NCBI RefSeq assembly: GCF_000165425.1
Contig: NW_001799533.1
Span: forward strand, 228,376 to 292,375
From: Paramecium tetraurelia
Taxonomy: Eukaryota > Ciliophora > Oligohymenophorea > Peniculida > Parameciidae
Direction of reading: 5' to 3'
Length of the DNA: 64,000 nt
The notes below the pieces were generated by a model. It did no database searches and had not been told where the DNA came from. It saw only the letters and a list, made by a program, of their open reading frames with translations. Shown here piece by piece: positions 48,074 through 61,396 of the stretch (its first letter is position 1; every line of letters begins with the position of its first letter). The translations under genes were made by a program, and so were the position numbers.

Positions 48074-51041
48074 GAATTTTCTTAATAAAACGCTGAAAAC
48101 TGCCTCTTAATCTGAACCAGATTTATAATAATATTAAGACCTGATAAATGGTCATGAGGAACTATGCTAAAATCAAAGCGTTAATTTGCATGACAAAAAG
48201 AAGTCAGGTAAAAAGACAAAGGTTTAATATCAAATTTTCAATCTTTCTTTAACCAAAGCAACTTTTGCAAGTATTCAAACTATGTATCAATTTACTAAAA
48301 AGTATATCGTTTATTATATCAAAGAACTATAAAATAAATAAACTAAAATGAAAAAGTAACTATAAAGCAAAATTTTTAGGAGTCAATGAAGGAATATAAT
48401 CACTAATTATATAAAATCTCAAAAAATCTACCAAGTATTCTTAATACATAGCATCTATAATTTCCATCAATTCGAATAAGTAGCTGGTATGAAAAAGTAA
48501 AACAAGCCTGCTTTAATAATAAAAATGAATAGAACTAGTAATTAATACTTCACAATCCAGGTTAGAGAGATGAAGACAATGATTTTATAATTATCTGATT
48601 TGCATCATACTATTCTCCTTTATTTCTGGCAATGTTCTTAAACTTTAATTTTAACAAGCTTTCTAGTTATTCTGATTTATAAATTAATTTAGAATTTACT
48701 AATCGCCTTTGTCATTTACAAATAAATAATTATTTTCAGTTATAGAGCTCATACTACTTTAAATTATTTTTATCAATTACTTATTGATAATTAAAATTTC
48801 AAATAATGATCTTTGAGTATTAGATAAGAATTAAATGTGATATTCATTTGTGAAATAGTGTGGAACGACATAAAAAATGATTATATGATTTTCAATTTTA
48901 ATAATATAAATTCAATGAATAAATAATAAGACATTAATAGAAGATTGGCCCTATTTTATCATCCATTGTTTTTATAATTAATTGATTTATGGATGTCTTT
49001 GTTAGGGAATACTAAAATAGGATTCATTCCATTTATTGAGTTAAATATCAGATTGCAGAAAGCTCTGTTGTTTGAGTTTAATCTAAAAAATTCATGTACT
49101 ATTTATTAGAAATTGAGTTATTTCTGCCTTGAATGATTGGCTAAGAGAAGTATAAGATTGCTATGATTTAAAAACATTATACATAATTGAACCAATAAAC
49201 ATTGAAGATGAAATAAAATAACTTCCATTTGAGCCAACACTAACTTCTCTAGATTACAATAATTTTATGATAGAGTTTTAAGACAACCCAGCTTAGTAGT
49301 ATTTGAATGTTAAAATTAATTCAGAAATACTCGGTAAATTTTTCTTTGATTTATCCACATCTTGGTGTACTCATCTAGACATAGAACTCTTCCACATTTT
49401 TGGATTTACATTATTTTTTGCTGTGACAAAAGGAGACAAGATAAAATAGTCATAATTTATGCCATTATATGATATCTAAGCCTTACCAAGGTCTTTTTTC
49501 GAAGATTCAACTAATTTGAAAATTACATACTAAAAATTCAAGAAGAAAAATTTAATATATTATAGAGCATGGTGTGAATGGAATTATTTAAGAATGCCTG
49601 AAATAGGAGAGACTATGTTTGACAAATTAATTTCTTTATTTCCAGATGAGTAAGTTATATAATAATTTAAATAGTGCAAGAGTAGAAGATTTTTATGATT
49701 ACTTTTCTAACATAATAGAAATTGTTAGTAAAGAGATCACATCGTCGCTTCAAAACTAAAATACAAAAGATAAAGATGTACCCAATAAAAATCACGAAAA
49801 TCAGTAATCTTAGATTCAATAAGAGAATACTCAATAATAAGATTCTAAAGATGATGAATTTCAAAAATTGTCATTAGAATAAGATGAAGCAATGTTATGG
49901 TATGAGTAATAGAAAAAGGAATTGCCTGAAGAATTCAAGGGTATGAAAAATAATAGTATATATAGAACAAAAATCTGATGTTTTAGGAAGATGCTATTTA
50001 TAATAGATTCAACCATTGCCACCAGACTTATTTGTGTTAAGATATAATGAGAGAGAAAAATGTTATGTTTTAGAAAGGAAAGTAAAGATTCCAATAATTG
50101 GTGTACAAAAACCCATCGTAAACACTACAGGAAATGACAGAATTCAATTATAAAAATAATATTTTAAATAGGATAAGGATACAAGCTTATTCTATACAAG
50201 TAATCCAGTCAATGATGTCACCGTAATAGCATAATAACAAAATCAACCAAAATAATAATAATTGCCTAAAGTTAAAAAATAGAACACTCAATTGGAGAGG
50301 GTGAATAAGTCATTTTCACAATATGATAAAATTAATACTCAAGAAAAAGGAAATATACTATTGCCACAATTTGCCTAAGAATAGTTGGTGTAAAAACAAG
50401 CAAATACTCCTGGAATCAGATTGTTTGAGTAATATTCTACAGAAATCAATGTCAAGAAAAGAGAAGTCAAATAGGATCTTCCATTGTAATTAATTAAGCA
50501 TCCCAGATCAACTGTTACTGTTGATTTGAAGGAAGATTCTCATAAGGAATTGGGCAGAATTAATCTGACTCCCATTTAATCATTTAGATAAGCTTCATAA
50601 TTACACAACACCAACTTGACCTTTAAATAGATTCAATCTATTTAAGATAGTAAGCATTTATGGTAGTCAATGATGACTTAAGAAGAAATGGAGGTTTTGC
50701 TATAAGATGAGAAGAAGTTTTATCATATGTTGCATCTTTTGAAGTTGAAGTTCAATTTTGAGCATAGGTCAGAATATTTGAAATAATTTAAATTAAAGCT
50801 AGATAATATTTCTAAAAGAGATGAAATGGGAGGAATATTAACAAATGAAGATAGAAAAAGATTCCATGAGAGAATAACTATAATTCTTGAAAGAGAGAAG
50901 AAAAGAAAGAAACGTAGAAGAAGAAATGTGATTGATCCATACAAACAAAGAAATAGGAGTTGGTCCATAAAGACTAAATTCAAGAACAGAAATTGCAGAG
51001 AGTAATTTAAATAGATTTTTATAACTCCTTTGATTTAATGA
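48074..51041 (+). CDS. large unknown protein, gene structure partly unresolved
   Basis: From ATG 48074 (MNFLNKTLKTASQSEPDLQ) coding-like sequence runs, with introns, to TGA 51039-51041. Removing a 23-nt intron (near 48303-48325) and a 36-nt intron (near 48356-48391), or an alternative, reads through ALIIKMNRTSNQYFTIQVRE and SDLHHTILLYFWQCS, the latter the start of a hydrophobic region. The segment 48640-49130 is not resolved. From 49150 the frame is clear: PINIEDEIKQLPFEPTLTSL, GKFFFDLSTSWCTHLDIELF, RAWCEWNYLRMPEIGETMFD. After introns of 25 nt (near 49650 and 49941) come ELPEEFKG and PLPPDLFVLRYNEREK, a Gln-rich middle and a basic tail (EREKKRKKRRRRNV, near 50900). The basic run suggests nuclear or RNA-associated function. 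This may be two genes. No family recognised. Confidence 0.45.
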
Positions 51042-51075
51042 TACATTTTTAAATTGTTATTTAATAATTAAGTAA

Positions 51076-53384
51076 TCATTCTATTTATTAAACACACTTT
51101 AATTTTAATGAAATTATTGAATACAATGTTAAGTAATTGTGTAGAAACTTTCTTTTGAAATAATTTTGAACCTTCATTATTGCCTAGATTTGCTCATTCT
51201 TATTATATTTTTCTAGTTTTTATGATTCTACTTCTTCAATTAAAATTTGGTTTATAAAATTAATTAATCTGTCCTTATTTTTAAATATTTCAAAATTTGT
51301 AAAATATTAATAGATATCCATTTTTCTAATTATTTCTTCTTGGAAAGTGGACTCCATCTTTTTTTGTAACAATAAATAATTATCTCCATGTATTTATTAC
51401 AATTCTTATTTCAAGTCCTCTTAAGTAAATTCTTGACTTGAATTCATATTCTTAATTTATTTAATCCAAAAAAATTAAGTTGCTACATGAAACGCATTAA
51501 CATTTATTTGTCCTTTTGAAATCATATGCACTTCTCTGTAAAGTTCAGCGATTTAGCCAGAATTTAAAGAGTAGTTGGATGATACGAAATCGTAGAACTT
51601 TTTAAAACTAATCGGAGGATTTGGGAAGACTGTAAATAATTGTTTATATCTTTGATTTCTGTCAGCCCTGAATATTTCTAATAACAACTATAATACATAT
51701 CCTGTTTGAACTAATATATTATTATTAACAACTATTGAGGCTTACTTTAATGATTTCAGAATCATGCTTTGGTTTTATTTATTTAGCTTACTCAAAAATA
51801 ATGAAATGATTTTTTCTGCCTTTTCTATTTTTATATAATTAACTAATTCATATATTGCATCAAACTATTAAATCCACACTCCTTTAATCAAGAATCTTGT
51901 GTGAAGATAAAAGTATAATTCTTCCTTTGTGTATATTTCATTTAAGAAATGGCGAAATTAAACAATCTCCCAAACTTTATCAAAACTAGGTATCATCAAT
52001 TAAATATAAAATCTATTGATATATTCTTAAGACAAGAGTTTGTTATCCTTTGGAATTATTTATATTTCATGTTTTTCCAAATAAAAGGTACTCAACCATG
52101 AGAAGACATAGGATTGAAAAGAGATGGAATAATCCTTTTGCATTTCCTGATACATGCCATCCATTATAGCTCTAAGAGTACCCATGAAATTCGAAGACAT
52201 CTATTAACTCTCTATTTAATGAGACAATATGTCAAGAGTGGATTTATCTAAAAACTAAGAAAAATGCGGATAATTGAATCTCAATAAGGAGATATCGAAT
52301 TGATCATCTTATCTAACTTGAGAATTCTTATTATTCTAATCCAATGAGGAAGATACGAGATATTTAAAAAAAGCCTATTCTGACTCTAATGGCTTTGCTA
52401 TTTAAGCAATTTGAACTTCTTCATAATCCATCCTACTCTAAAATGGGGGTTCTATCTCTTTACTTCTTTTCACAGTTAAATGGTCTATTCTATTTTATAA
52501 CACTTTTATTATATCTTCAAATAAGGTTATTTTATTAAGCTTCTATAAAATGGAATACTTATAGCTAATTAAATCCTCCTTTGACATGTAGAATAATTCA
52601 AAATATCTTTGTTTTTGTTCTTGAAGGTTTTGAACTTCAAATTAATAATTTTTTATTTACTCTTCCTACACTTAAACTTACATTTACAATTCTTTTATTA
52701 TACTAATTTACATCTTATCCTGCCTTTTTGCAAAAATCAGTTGCTATTTCAATTCCATGACTATCTAATCATTTCCAGTTTATATCACTTACTATTCTTC
52801 AATTATTTAAGTTTGCTCTTATATCTGTTTTTTTATTAATGGCTTTATTACACTTTCTTTATCCTTTATTTCTTTTAAATTATTACTCAGAATCTCTACT
52901 GTTCTTTATAGCTATAAGTTTCTCAACACATATTAATTTTTGTCTTGTATTTTCAACTTATTTTATTTTATCTAATCCTTTTCCAATAATAGTTATGTAT
53001 ATTCTTTTAATTTTGTCTCCTTATCATCTTTATATTTGCTATATTAATCTTCAAGCTCCTATATTTTACATTGCAATTCATCAAAATATTTCAAACAACC
53101 TTGCATAATCTTAATAAATTAAGCAATTATCGTATCAACCCTAATATCATCAAACATTCCCAACAAAAAGAAATAATGTTAAACTTTCTCCTTAATGGAT
53201 GGAAATCTCAGACTAATCTGATGAATCAATTGCTAATATCTAAGTTACTCAATTCTTACTTTTATTACTCATATTTATCATAACTCCCTTATCTAAAAGA
53301 ATTATTAATAGGTTTTAACATTCGAGGGGTTTGAGCAAAACCTTTTTCAGAATCAAATAATTTTTTCATTTTAATAATACTCAT
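51076..53384 (-). CDS. long coiled-coil protein with conserved-looking helical C-terminus
   Basis: ATG 53384 (MSIIKMKKLFDSEKGFAQT) to TGA 51078-51076, about 760 aa. A 26-nt intron (GTTATG...TAAAAG, near 53262-53287) restores the frame, then the reading is uninterrupted for more than 2 kb. Residues about 100-350 form a long coiled coil (KIQELEDQYSKYKDDKETKL, QVQVQEEQIKNYQFEVQNLQ). The second half is helical and not repetitive: FMGTLRAIMDGMYQEMQKDY, SFQSYVFSWLSTFYLEKHEI, FDKVWEIVQFRHFLNEIYTK, SFKKFYDFVSSNYSLNSGQI. No family recognised; it may be a ciliate structural protein. Its stop is 34 bp from that of the convergent gene. Confidence 0.65.
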
Positions 53385-53790
53385 ATTTTATTTTAAGCTT
53401 AAGCATTATTAAACTTAAGTAATATGGATAATTTAATTAATTTCTAGGAACTCTCACAATGAGTTCTTGGAATAAATTTCGAAGAGTTTGAGATTGAATT
53501 CTAAAGACACTCATCACTCGATTTAGGTTTAGATTTATTTTTATAATAAATATGATTTATTTATAGATTTGATTCTTAGATTAACACATTAATCACATTA
53601 TTTACTAAACTAAAAGTTAAAAATATATTACAAAGCTATCTGGAAATACATCTTTCTCTATATTTGCTTAATAGTTGATATATTTAAATAGATTTATCAA
53701 GCAATTAAGATTAACAGATAAATTTGAAATAATTTATGATATTTTTAATTCATTGATTATTTGTAATATATTAATTAAATAAAATTAAAA
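53385..53790. other. AT-rich divergent intergenic region
   Basis: About 400 bp. One plus-strand frame from ATG 53424 reads MDNLINFQELSQ, meets TGA, then continues VLGINFEEFEIEFQRHSS to another TGA near 53550. No intron removes the first TGA, so this is at best a decayed or chance frame. Confidence 0.4.
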
Positions 53791-54506
53791 ATGTCCAAGG
53801 GAGATGCTAAAACATTGAAAGAGGAGATTCAAAAACTATACGATCCATTGTTATTCTATTAACATGGTGATAATCCTGCTTATAAAAGATACGTTGAAAT
53901 AATGTAAGAAAATGCTCAGGAGGGTAAGCAAATAGATCCAAGAACCTATTTTGTTAATAAATTGCAGAGGTAAATAGTTTGTTAACATTACAAAGAATAC
54001 ATGTAGCAAGAAACATTTAAGATTTTGTAGAGAGGGACTTAAAATGCTTTAACTTTGTTCGAATCTTCCCAGTTTGGATATGTACAACAGGATTCTTTTT
54101 ATAAGGTAAACAAACTTATCCTAAATGTAAGCCGCATTAACTCATAGATAAATGTTTTTGCCTATTGGGTAGAGAGGTATAACCAGCATTAAATAGACAT
54201 CATTCTTTTACAAGTATTAATCTAGTATTAAGTAATTCAAGTTTTGGGTATGTCGGATTAGCAGGTTATGGATTATATTTGTTTGGAGCATCTTACTTAT
54301 GGTGGTAAGTCACTAAAATGACAGGCACCAAATTCTACAAGCACTGCTTATTGGGAGAAAGATAATGGTCGTATGAAAGGGAAAGATAAAATAACACTTA
54401 CGGAAATTACTACTTTAAAGATGTTCCTTTATCATGCGAAGAAAATTTCCCAGATCTAGCTAGAGGAGAAATTGCTAAAAAGCAAAGACCTAAACCAGAA
54501 TGGTGA
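53791..54506 (+). CDS. small single-pass membrane protein, unknown
   Basis: ATG 53791 (MSKGDAKTLKEEIQKLYDPL) to TGA 54504-54506, about 229 aa, with one 26-nt intron (near 54107-54132). The N-terminal half is soluble and helical (YKRYVEIMQENAQEGKQ). One strong hydrophobic segment near residues 145-165 (GYVGLAGYGLYLFGASYLWW) follows NLVLSNSSF. The C-terminal domain reads TGTKFYKHCLLGERQW, YGNYYFKDVPLSCEENFPDL and ends RPKPEW. Its size and layout would fit an organellar inner-membrane protein, but I recognise no family. Confidence 0.55.
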
Positions 54507-55902
54507 TATATTAATATTATACATTCATATATCAATATAATATAATTAACATATGATTTAATAAAACAATTTTTGTGTTGCTATTACTATAAGTATTCAG
54601 GATTGATTTAGAATCAACAGAAAAGACATAAGACAAAATTAAATATCATTTCATATCCATTTTATTAACCTCTTTAACTCAGCATTCGGAAATAAAGAAT
54701 AATGCTATAACTAAGGAAAAGTAAAAATAATCTAACACTACATTTATTATTGATGAATAATCATGACTACAAAGTTTTTATAGAAACCTTCATAAGATAA
54801 AACAATGAATCTTTCTTTCTTTAAGTACTATTGAAAATGCTTTTCACTTGTAATAAACTAATTATCACTCTTTGGTTGAAGAACCAGTTGCTATGTATCA
54901 AGAAGGCGTTTAAGTTTATGTTGGATTGATAGATCTTATTAAATATTATTTTTTATGATAAAATTAAATTATATTGAATTTGCTGATAAAATTTTAGAGA
55001 AGAAAACCGATACATCCTTTTGTCTAATTCATATCCACAAATAATTAGTACATTTCTTTAGGGATTTCAAAATTTTTGCAGACAGAGGTGAAAAAATTAA
55101 AAGAGCTTGCAATAATAAATTATATAATAATAATACCAATAAGGGTTATAATAATTGAAGACAGTTAACCAGATTTAAAATATATATTTTTCGAAATCTC
55201 TCAGGTCAGCTTGATATGCATTATAATAAGCAAATTTATAATAAAAACAAAATAAATAACAAAATTAGTCATAATTAGAGAATTAGGATTTATCAATTAA
55301 ACTAGATTATAAATTGGGTTAAAGAAATTAAAAATAAAAAGGGAATGACCTTAATTATAATTAATTATGTAAGCAAAGAATAAAATTAAAGTTTTAATTA
55401 TATTAATTTCAGCATATGTATAAATTTATCAATTGTATATCATCTAATTTAATAATTTTTTCATTGATATACAGAAAGACTAAAGAATCTGAGCTTCAAG
55501 CTGTCAATTTAATTGAGTCATAAAATTTGAAATAAAATTGTCTAATATATCCAAATTAAATTGAATTTTAATAAAAAGAAATTGATATCATTATATAAAG
55601 AGATTTATTAAAGAAAATATTCGTAAAAATCTCCTAATTATCAAATAATACTGAAGTCCCAACCTTTTATCACCTTCATTAATCAAATAAATATTCCCAA
55701 TTTTAACAATTGTTGATAATTTACAAAGAAATAATCAAATAAATTTAATCTGAGATATTTGCAGTGTTCATCAGAAGCAAAATAATAAGATTATATAACC
55801 ATTATCACAAAACTATTGTCTACTTGTTTAAAAAATACAAGAGAAATAAATATTCTGATAATATATTATGTGTATATAAATTAAATTTTAGATAATTAAA
55901 AT
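54507..55902. other. AT-rich interval with a CBS-like remnant and a chance long frame
   Basis: The part 54640-55160 is described separately. From ATG 55416 one frame is open for nearly 200 codons and overlaps the start of the uL4m gene in a different frame. With TGA the only stop and strong A/T bias, such frames arise by chance, and I see no domain in it. Confidence 0.4.
54640..55160 (+). pseudogene. broken CBS-domain-like gene
   Basis: Plus-strand pieces in different frames read like a nucleotide-sensing CBS module: NTTFIIDEQS and LQSFYRNLHK, then STIENAFHLQQTNYHSLVEE followed by PVAMYQEGVQVYVGLIDLIK (typical 'xPVxxxxxGxxVGLIDxxx' ending), and in another frame DTSFCLIHIHKQLVHFFRDF. Several TGAs separate them and I found no short introns that remove all of them, so I call it a pseudogene. 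A complex intron set or an assembly error could also explain the pattern. Confidence 0.35.
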
Positions 55903-56915
55903 ATGTTATAGCAGTGCCTCAAAATATTCAGGTTTAGCTTTGCTGCAAATACACCCTCATTAGCTACACCATGGTCATTGAAGCCATTCAAGACTGAGGT
56001 ATCTGTACCAATAATCAGATTTCATGATGCATAGCCTTCCGGGTAATCAATTACTTTGGATTAAGGTATTAATTTATTTTATTTGAATTATAGAAATATT
56101 TAATCAGCCTATCAGAAGAGATTTGGTCTAAAGATTAGTGAGATATACTGATTTGTATGATAAAAAAGTCACTAAAGCAACTTTGGCATTGAGAGATGCT
56201 GCAGCATCAGGGGCAAAAAATCATCCGCAAAAAAAGACAGGAAGAGCACGTTAAGGACATAGACAAAGACCAGGAAGAAATAAAGGTATTAAAGCGCATG
56301 GAAGGAAAATAAGATCATTAAGAATTGATTTACCAAGGAAAGTTAGATTATAAGCTTACAAGGTTGGTTTGACAGCTGCACTTATTGAAGGTAAATTCAC
56401 TGTCATAGACACTGAAAAATTAAATGAAGGAAAGACTAAGCATTTGGTTTAATTGATGAAGGGGTTTGAATCTTTTACTTAACCATTGTTAATTGTCACT
56501 AGTGTCGATCCAGATGACTTATTTTTAAGGGCCTCTCGCAATTTAGACTCTTTGGAGACATGCACTGTTAAAGAGTTCAACATTATTAAAATTCTTAAAT
56601 TCAAATCAATTCTTATTACAAAAGAAGCTATTTTGCAATTGACAGAATCATTAAAATAAAGGAAATTAGCTCTTTTGGGAGATAACAAGATCATCAAGAA
56701 GGTATATAATTAATTAATCAAAAAATTAGAAATATTCAGAATATCCAATTGAAGAATATGACCCTACTAAACCTTTGGATCTCAAATTCAAAGTGTTAAG
56801 AGAGTATTTGGAAGACTTTGAAAAATTAAAACAAGAGGGATAATTAGATAAATTTATTTAAGATATGCCTAAGACTAAGAAGGTTGGACGTATTAATACA
56901 ATAAATCATCATTGA
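55903..56915 (+). CDS. mitochondrial ribosomal protein uL4
   Basis: ATG 55903 (MLQQCLKIFRFSFAANTPSL, a plausible mitochondrial presequence) to TGA 56913-56915. Two 28-nt introns (about 56066-56093 and 56701-56728) are removed. The uL4 core is visible: RRDLVQRLVRYTDLYDKK, the basic loop HPQKKTGRARQGHRQRPGRN, KGIKAHGRKIRSLRID and LPRKVRLQAYKVGLTAALIE, then QPLLIVTSVDPDDLFLRASR with NLDSLE and the LLGDNKIIKK strand. The bacterial/mitochondrial-type layout (short extended loop GRARQGxxRxP) points to the mitochondrial large subunit and not cytosolic uL4. The protein is about 318 aa, with a C-terminal ciliate extension. Confidence 0.88.
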
Positions 56916-56967
56916 GAAAATTATTTGTTTTTAAATAAAGCATTCATATAATTATAATGATCATTTC

Positions 56968-59900
56968 TCAAATGTATCTTTGTTATTAAGGGTTTTATTA
57001 TATTTCATACTCTCTCTATAGAGATTTCATTTTTTATTTTAGATTTTAAGATGAAATTGCAGCTTAACTTAAAGTCTTTTTGAAATTTTCAGACTCTTGT
57101 TTTAATCTTTCCCATCCAGAAGACTAATCTAATTAACTGTTATCCTTGATTCCACTTTATTAGGATTATTACGAGACATAGGACGATTCATTTTTGTAAT
57201 CTAAATTAATAAATTATATTTATACTTTAACTATATTTTTAAGGTTAATAGGCCTTTTCCAATTCTTATAAAAGCTATTCATTTTGATCTTTTAATTGTT
57301 GGATTTCTTATAATGTATTCATCTACATTTATCTTTCTTAAATGATAACTTGCTCCATCTCATTTACTCTCTTTTACTCCCAAGATAATTAAGCATCTTT
57401 TAAGTCGACTTATTTTTGTAGGTCTCTATTAGCATTATCAATGTATTATTTTTCCCTTTCTAACTAGGCAATTTGTCTATTAAAGTCTTCCTGGGCAGCT
57501 TAAAACCCTGTAGAAATCTTTCTTTATGAGTGATACTCTTTTCCTAATTGCTAAATAATAAAAAATTTATGATTACATCTCTTTCTTTAAGTAGTTCTCT
57601 AATTTATCTTTCATATTCTTCAGACTTTCTATTCAATCTTTCAATTTCACGCTCATATTATTGTAATTAGATTTAATATTGATCTTCTCTTTTTGATGCA
57701 TTTTGCATTTAAACTTTAAAGAAGTCTTCTTATTTTTCTAATTCTACTCCTCGTTGTAACACATCCTCATGTTGCAATGATATCTATTAAATTGAAACTG
57801 TTAGTCTTTGATTTTCTGCACAAACTTCACTATAATTAAGCTACAAATCATGCATTTCCATATCAAACATTTTAATTTGTTCTTTAAGTCTAATTTCTTA
57901 TTACTATAAAAATTGGATTTGCTATTATTATAATTCTTTCTCTTATACAGATTTGACAAGTTAATTATTTAAAGATTGGTTATCTTTACTTAATATTTAA
58001 ATATCAGATTTCATCTCATGGAATTCTTTCTCTTTGATTTGTAGAGTGTATTTTAGATTATCATTTTCATTCTAGAGCTTTTAATTCTTATAAATTTAAT
58101 CTCTTAATTTCTCCTCCAATTATTAGGCAGCTTCATAACCTCGTTCTCCTTTTGTGCTAACTTCTGATAATTTTGATTGCTATTTCGACATTTCAGCATT
58201 CATTTGCTTAATCTATTATTACAATGAGATGTTGGTTTCCCGAACTTCATCTAATTAATTTTAGACTTCATCTCTTTCAAGATCTAATTACTCTAAGGAT
58301 CGTTTTAATATGACATTCTGTTCAGATAATTAATGAACTCTATCGTCTAAATTTTCGTTCAATTCCCTTAATTATAATACTTATCTTTCATCCTCTATCT
58401 TTGTGCTATTCTTTTATTATAATCTTTGTAATAATTCTTCTTTTTATTTTTCCAAACTTTCACACAATAATTTTAGTTATCGAATTTAGTTATCCTAGTC
58501 AGTTTTTTATAATTTAAGAGAAGATACTTAGGATTATGATTCAGTTAATTCATTATACAGTTTATTAGATCTTTGAACCTCCTTTTACAATTATTCATTA
58601 ATATCTTATAAAGTCATTTCGTAATTATTTACTTTTTCTGACAATTTTATAGAAGTGTTTTTGATTTCATGATCATTTGTTTTCAATCCATTAATCATTT
58701 ATCTTAATTCTCTTGCTTCTTTCATCGCTTCTTCTTTTAATTTATTTAAAAATTCCATTTATTTAGTTTATTGACTGATTACTGATTCTAATCTTATATT
58801 TTCACTCTAAAATCTCTCTTTTTCAATTAACATCTTTCTTTCTTAGTCTCTTAATCTTTCTATTTCATTTGTCAAATTATAGTAGTCCATCTCTTTATCC
58901 TTGTTTCTTAATAAGTTTTATTAGTATTTAAAGGTTTCATCACTTTATTATCGTAAATTCATTTGCAATTTATCATTCTCCAATCTTTATTCATTAAGCA
59001 ATTCTTAAGCTATTTTAAGCTTCTCTTCTAATTGAGAGTTAAATATCCCTAAATCTGATATTTATAATTTTAGAGAATTATTCTATTATTAAAGTAATTT
59101 TAATTCTCCAACTGTATCATTTTCAATCTTTTACTTTTATTCTATTACACTTTATTAATTCAATCGCATCTTTGATTACTCTCTTTTGAATGATTCAACC
59201 TCTTATTCTAATGATGCTATATCCTATAGCTTTAATTTAATTTATGAATCCAAGTTAGCATTCTTCTGTGCTAATTCATTTATTTGATCATTCAATGCGC
59301 GTTTCTGTTATTTTAATTCATAATTATCTCTATCCTTCTCTCCTAATTCTTTTTTAATTGATTTTAGTAGATTTTCTGTTGTTTGCACTTCTTTAGTCAA
59401 TAGATCATTTTCCTTTCTTAATTAATCTATTATAAGTTGTTGACCTTAGTTAGGATTTTATTAATGGGACTACTAATTTTTTTGTTCCTATTTAAATTTT
59501 TATAATAAACTATCTAAGTTTTATTTAGAAACATCCATTCTTTCAAATTCTATTTTCAATTCTCTGATTGTTTATTTTTCTTGATCCAATTCCCTTTCCA
59601 AATCTCTCTTATCTTGTCTTAATTATTATACAAATTCTTTCTCTCTTTCATACTCATCATTTAATTTCTTATAATTTCTATCATATAATTCCTTTTCTCT
59701 TTATAATTATTAATATTCTGACTTTTGAATTTATAGCTAATCATCCATATCATTTAACTAATATTTTAATTTTTCATTTTCTTCTTCTAAATTTTTTAAA
59801 GACTACACAGTATTTTCTTTATCATTCTTCAAATTATTTACAGCTTTACTGAATACCATCTTATCAGTTTAATATGCTTATACCACTTATTCAGCATTTT

Positions 59901-60958
59901 GAGCCTTAAATTATAGTTATTCATTTTATTGATATAATTACTAAACCTTCTCAACTAATTGTTAATTTTCCTATTCTAATTAATTTAATATTTTTTTGAA
60001 TTATTCTTGATTCTTTTCCTTCTCTTCCTCAATGACAGATAATCTTTATTTGATCTAATTTAATTCATTTTTTTTATCTGATTTATTTGGACTTTATTAT
60101 TATGGTTGACTAGGCTTTTTCCTAAAACGGGATAATTCTTTTCTTAAATTTGATAATTCATCATTTAACTTTGTATTTTCTTCAGTTAACAAATCTACTT
60201 GTGTTTATGTTCTTTAAGCCTTTTATTGTGTCTCTGAGAGAAGATGTTCTTATGCTAATTTCTCGATATTCGTGCCTTAAATATCTAATTTTGATTTTAA
60301 TCTCAAAATCTCCTTTTCTCTATTTTCAATCTAAAATTCTAAATGCTTGCATTTTTCTTCCAATAATACTTTAGAATTGTCATTCTCTCTAGAATCCTAT
60401 TGTACTTATATTAATCTAGAAATGATAATCATAATTAAGGTACTTCTTCTCTAGATCTTATATTTAGTCAATCAATTTTAATGTTTTATCTGGTTAATTA
60501 CTTGAAGATAAATAATTTTCATTATTTTTTTTAAATAATTCTTCTTGTAATTTCTTTTCAGCATTATTTTTTTAACCTAATATAAATTTCCAATCATTTC
60601 TCTCACTTTCTAACATTCTTACTTGTGATCTCCATTTATTTTCTTTGGTATCACATTCTTCCTTAATTTGAATCATTGTCATGTGTAATTAATTATTTTC
60701 ATTAACAATCCTTTAATTCTCCTTTTTCAAAGGTAACAATAATTGTTCAAACTTAGCTGCATTTATTTTAGTCTATTTCATATATCATCAATATACTTCT
60801 TCCAATTATTTTTTTAATTATTGAAAACCCTCAGTAGTTTTAACTAAATCATTTAGTAATCTCTCTACTAAAGGAACAGAGTCTATTCCTAAGGGTTAAC
60901 AATAATGCAAGGCATCCAATCTCTTCTTTAGCAATAAAAACTTCCTCTCTTGATCCAT
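56968..60958 (-). CDS. CEP135: CEP135/Bld10 centriole cartwheel protein
   Basis: ATG 60958 (MDQERKFLLLKKRLDALHYC) to TGA 56970-56968, about 1,300 aa with a few short introns. The N-terminus carries the CEP135/Bld10 signature: KKRLDALHYCQPLGIDSVPL followed by VERLLNDLVKTTEG, equivalent to the human RKRLDQLGY...LPLVEKLFSDLVHTTES segment. The remainder is continuous coiled coil with Gln-rich heptads encoded partly by TAA/TAG, for example LEEENEKLKYQLNDMDDQLQ, LERDEVQNQLDEVRETNISL and LRKENDLLTKEVQT. Bld10/CEP135 links the cartwheel spoke tips to triplet microtubules and is required for basal body assembly; in Paramecium and Tetrahymena it localises to basal bodies. The size is slightly above the human protein. 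Its stop lies 52 bp from the uL4m stop. Confidence 0.9.
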
Positions 60959-61396
60959 ATTTGAAAAAATTATATATATGTTAATTAATAAAAAAAAGAA
61001 TTTTGAAATTATGAATTTTGTAAACAGTTAATAAATTATTTATTATTATTTACATATTTCTTTATTTAATATTAATATCTTTTAAGCTAACTTTCTTCTT
61101 ACCCTTTGTATAAATAAATGCATTTATTGATAATAATCTGATAATTGATTAAAATACAATAATTGTTGCTCATTTTCCTTTCTGCTCCACTATTATTCTC
61201 ATTCTTTATCATTTTTCAATTAGCTACCTATTTTTTAAATCTTTTTGAATTAATAAATTTCTAGTAACAAAATACATTATTAGAATATCATTATTATTGT
61301 GGATACTCCTATAATCTATTTAGTAGTTAAAGTTTATTTATTGTTTATTTCAAATTACAGGCTTAAGTTGTTTAATTTTATATTAAAAGTTGATTT
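60959..61396. other. AT-rich divergent intergenic region
   Basis: About 440 bp between the CEP135 start (minus) and the P4-ATPase-like start (plus). Homopolymeric A/T; no coding signal. It should contain both promoters. Confidence 0.55.

Noticed and set aside
52609-53283. Hydrophobic plus-strand ORFs rich in Leu/Phe/Ile/Tyr
   Set aside because: They are antisense shadows of the coiled-coil gene 51076-53384; poly-Lys/Gln/Asn coding strands give Leu/Phe/Ile-rich complements.
55416-56010. Open frame of nearly 200 codons before and into uL4m
   Set aside because: It overlaps the well-supported uL4m start in another frame, has no recognisable domain, and long open frames are common by chance when only TGA stops translation in AT-rich DNA.
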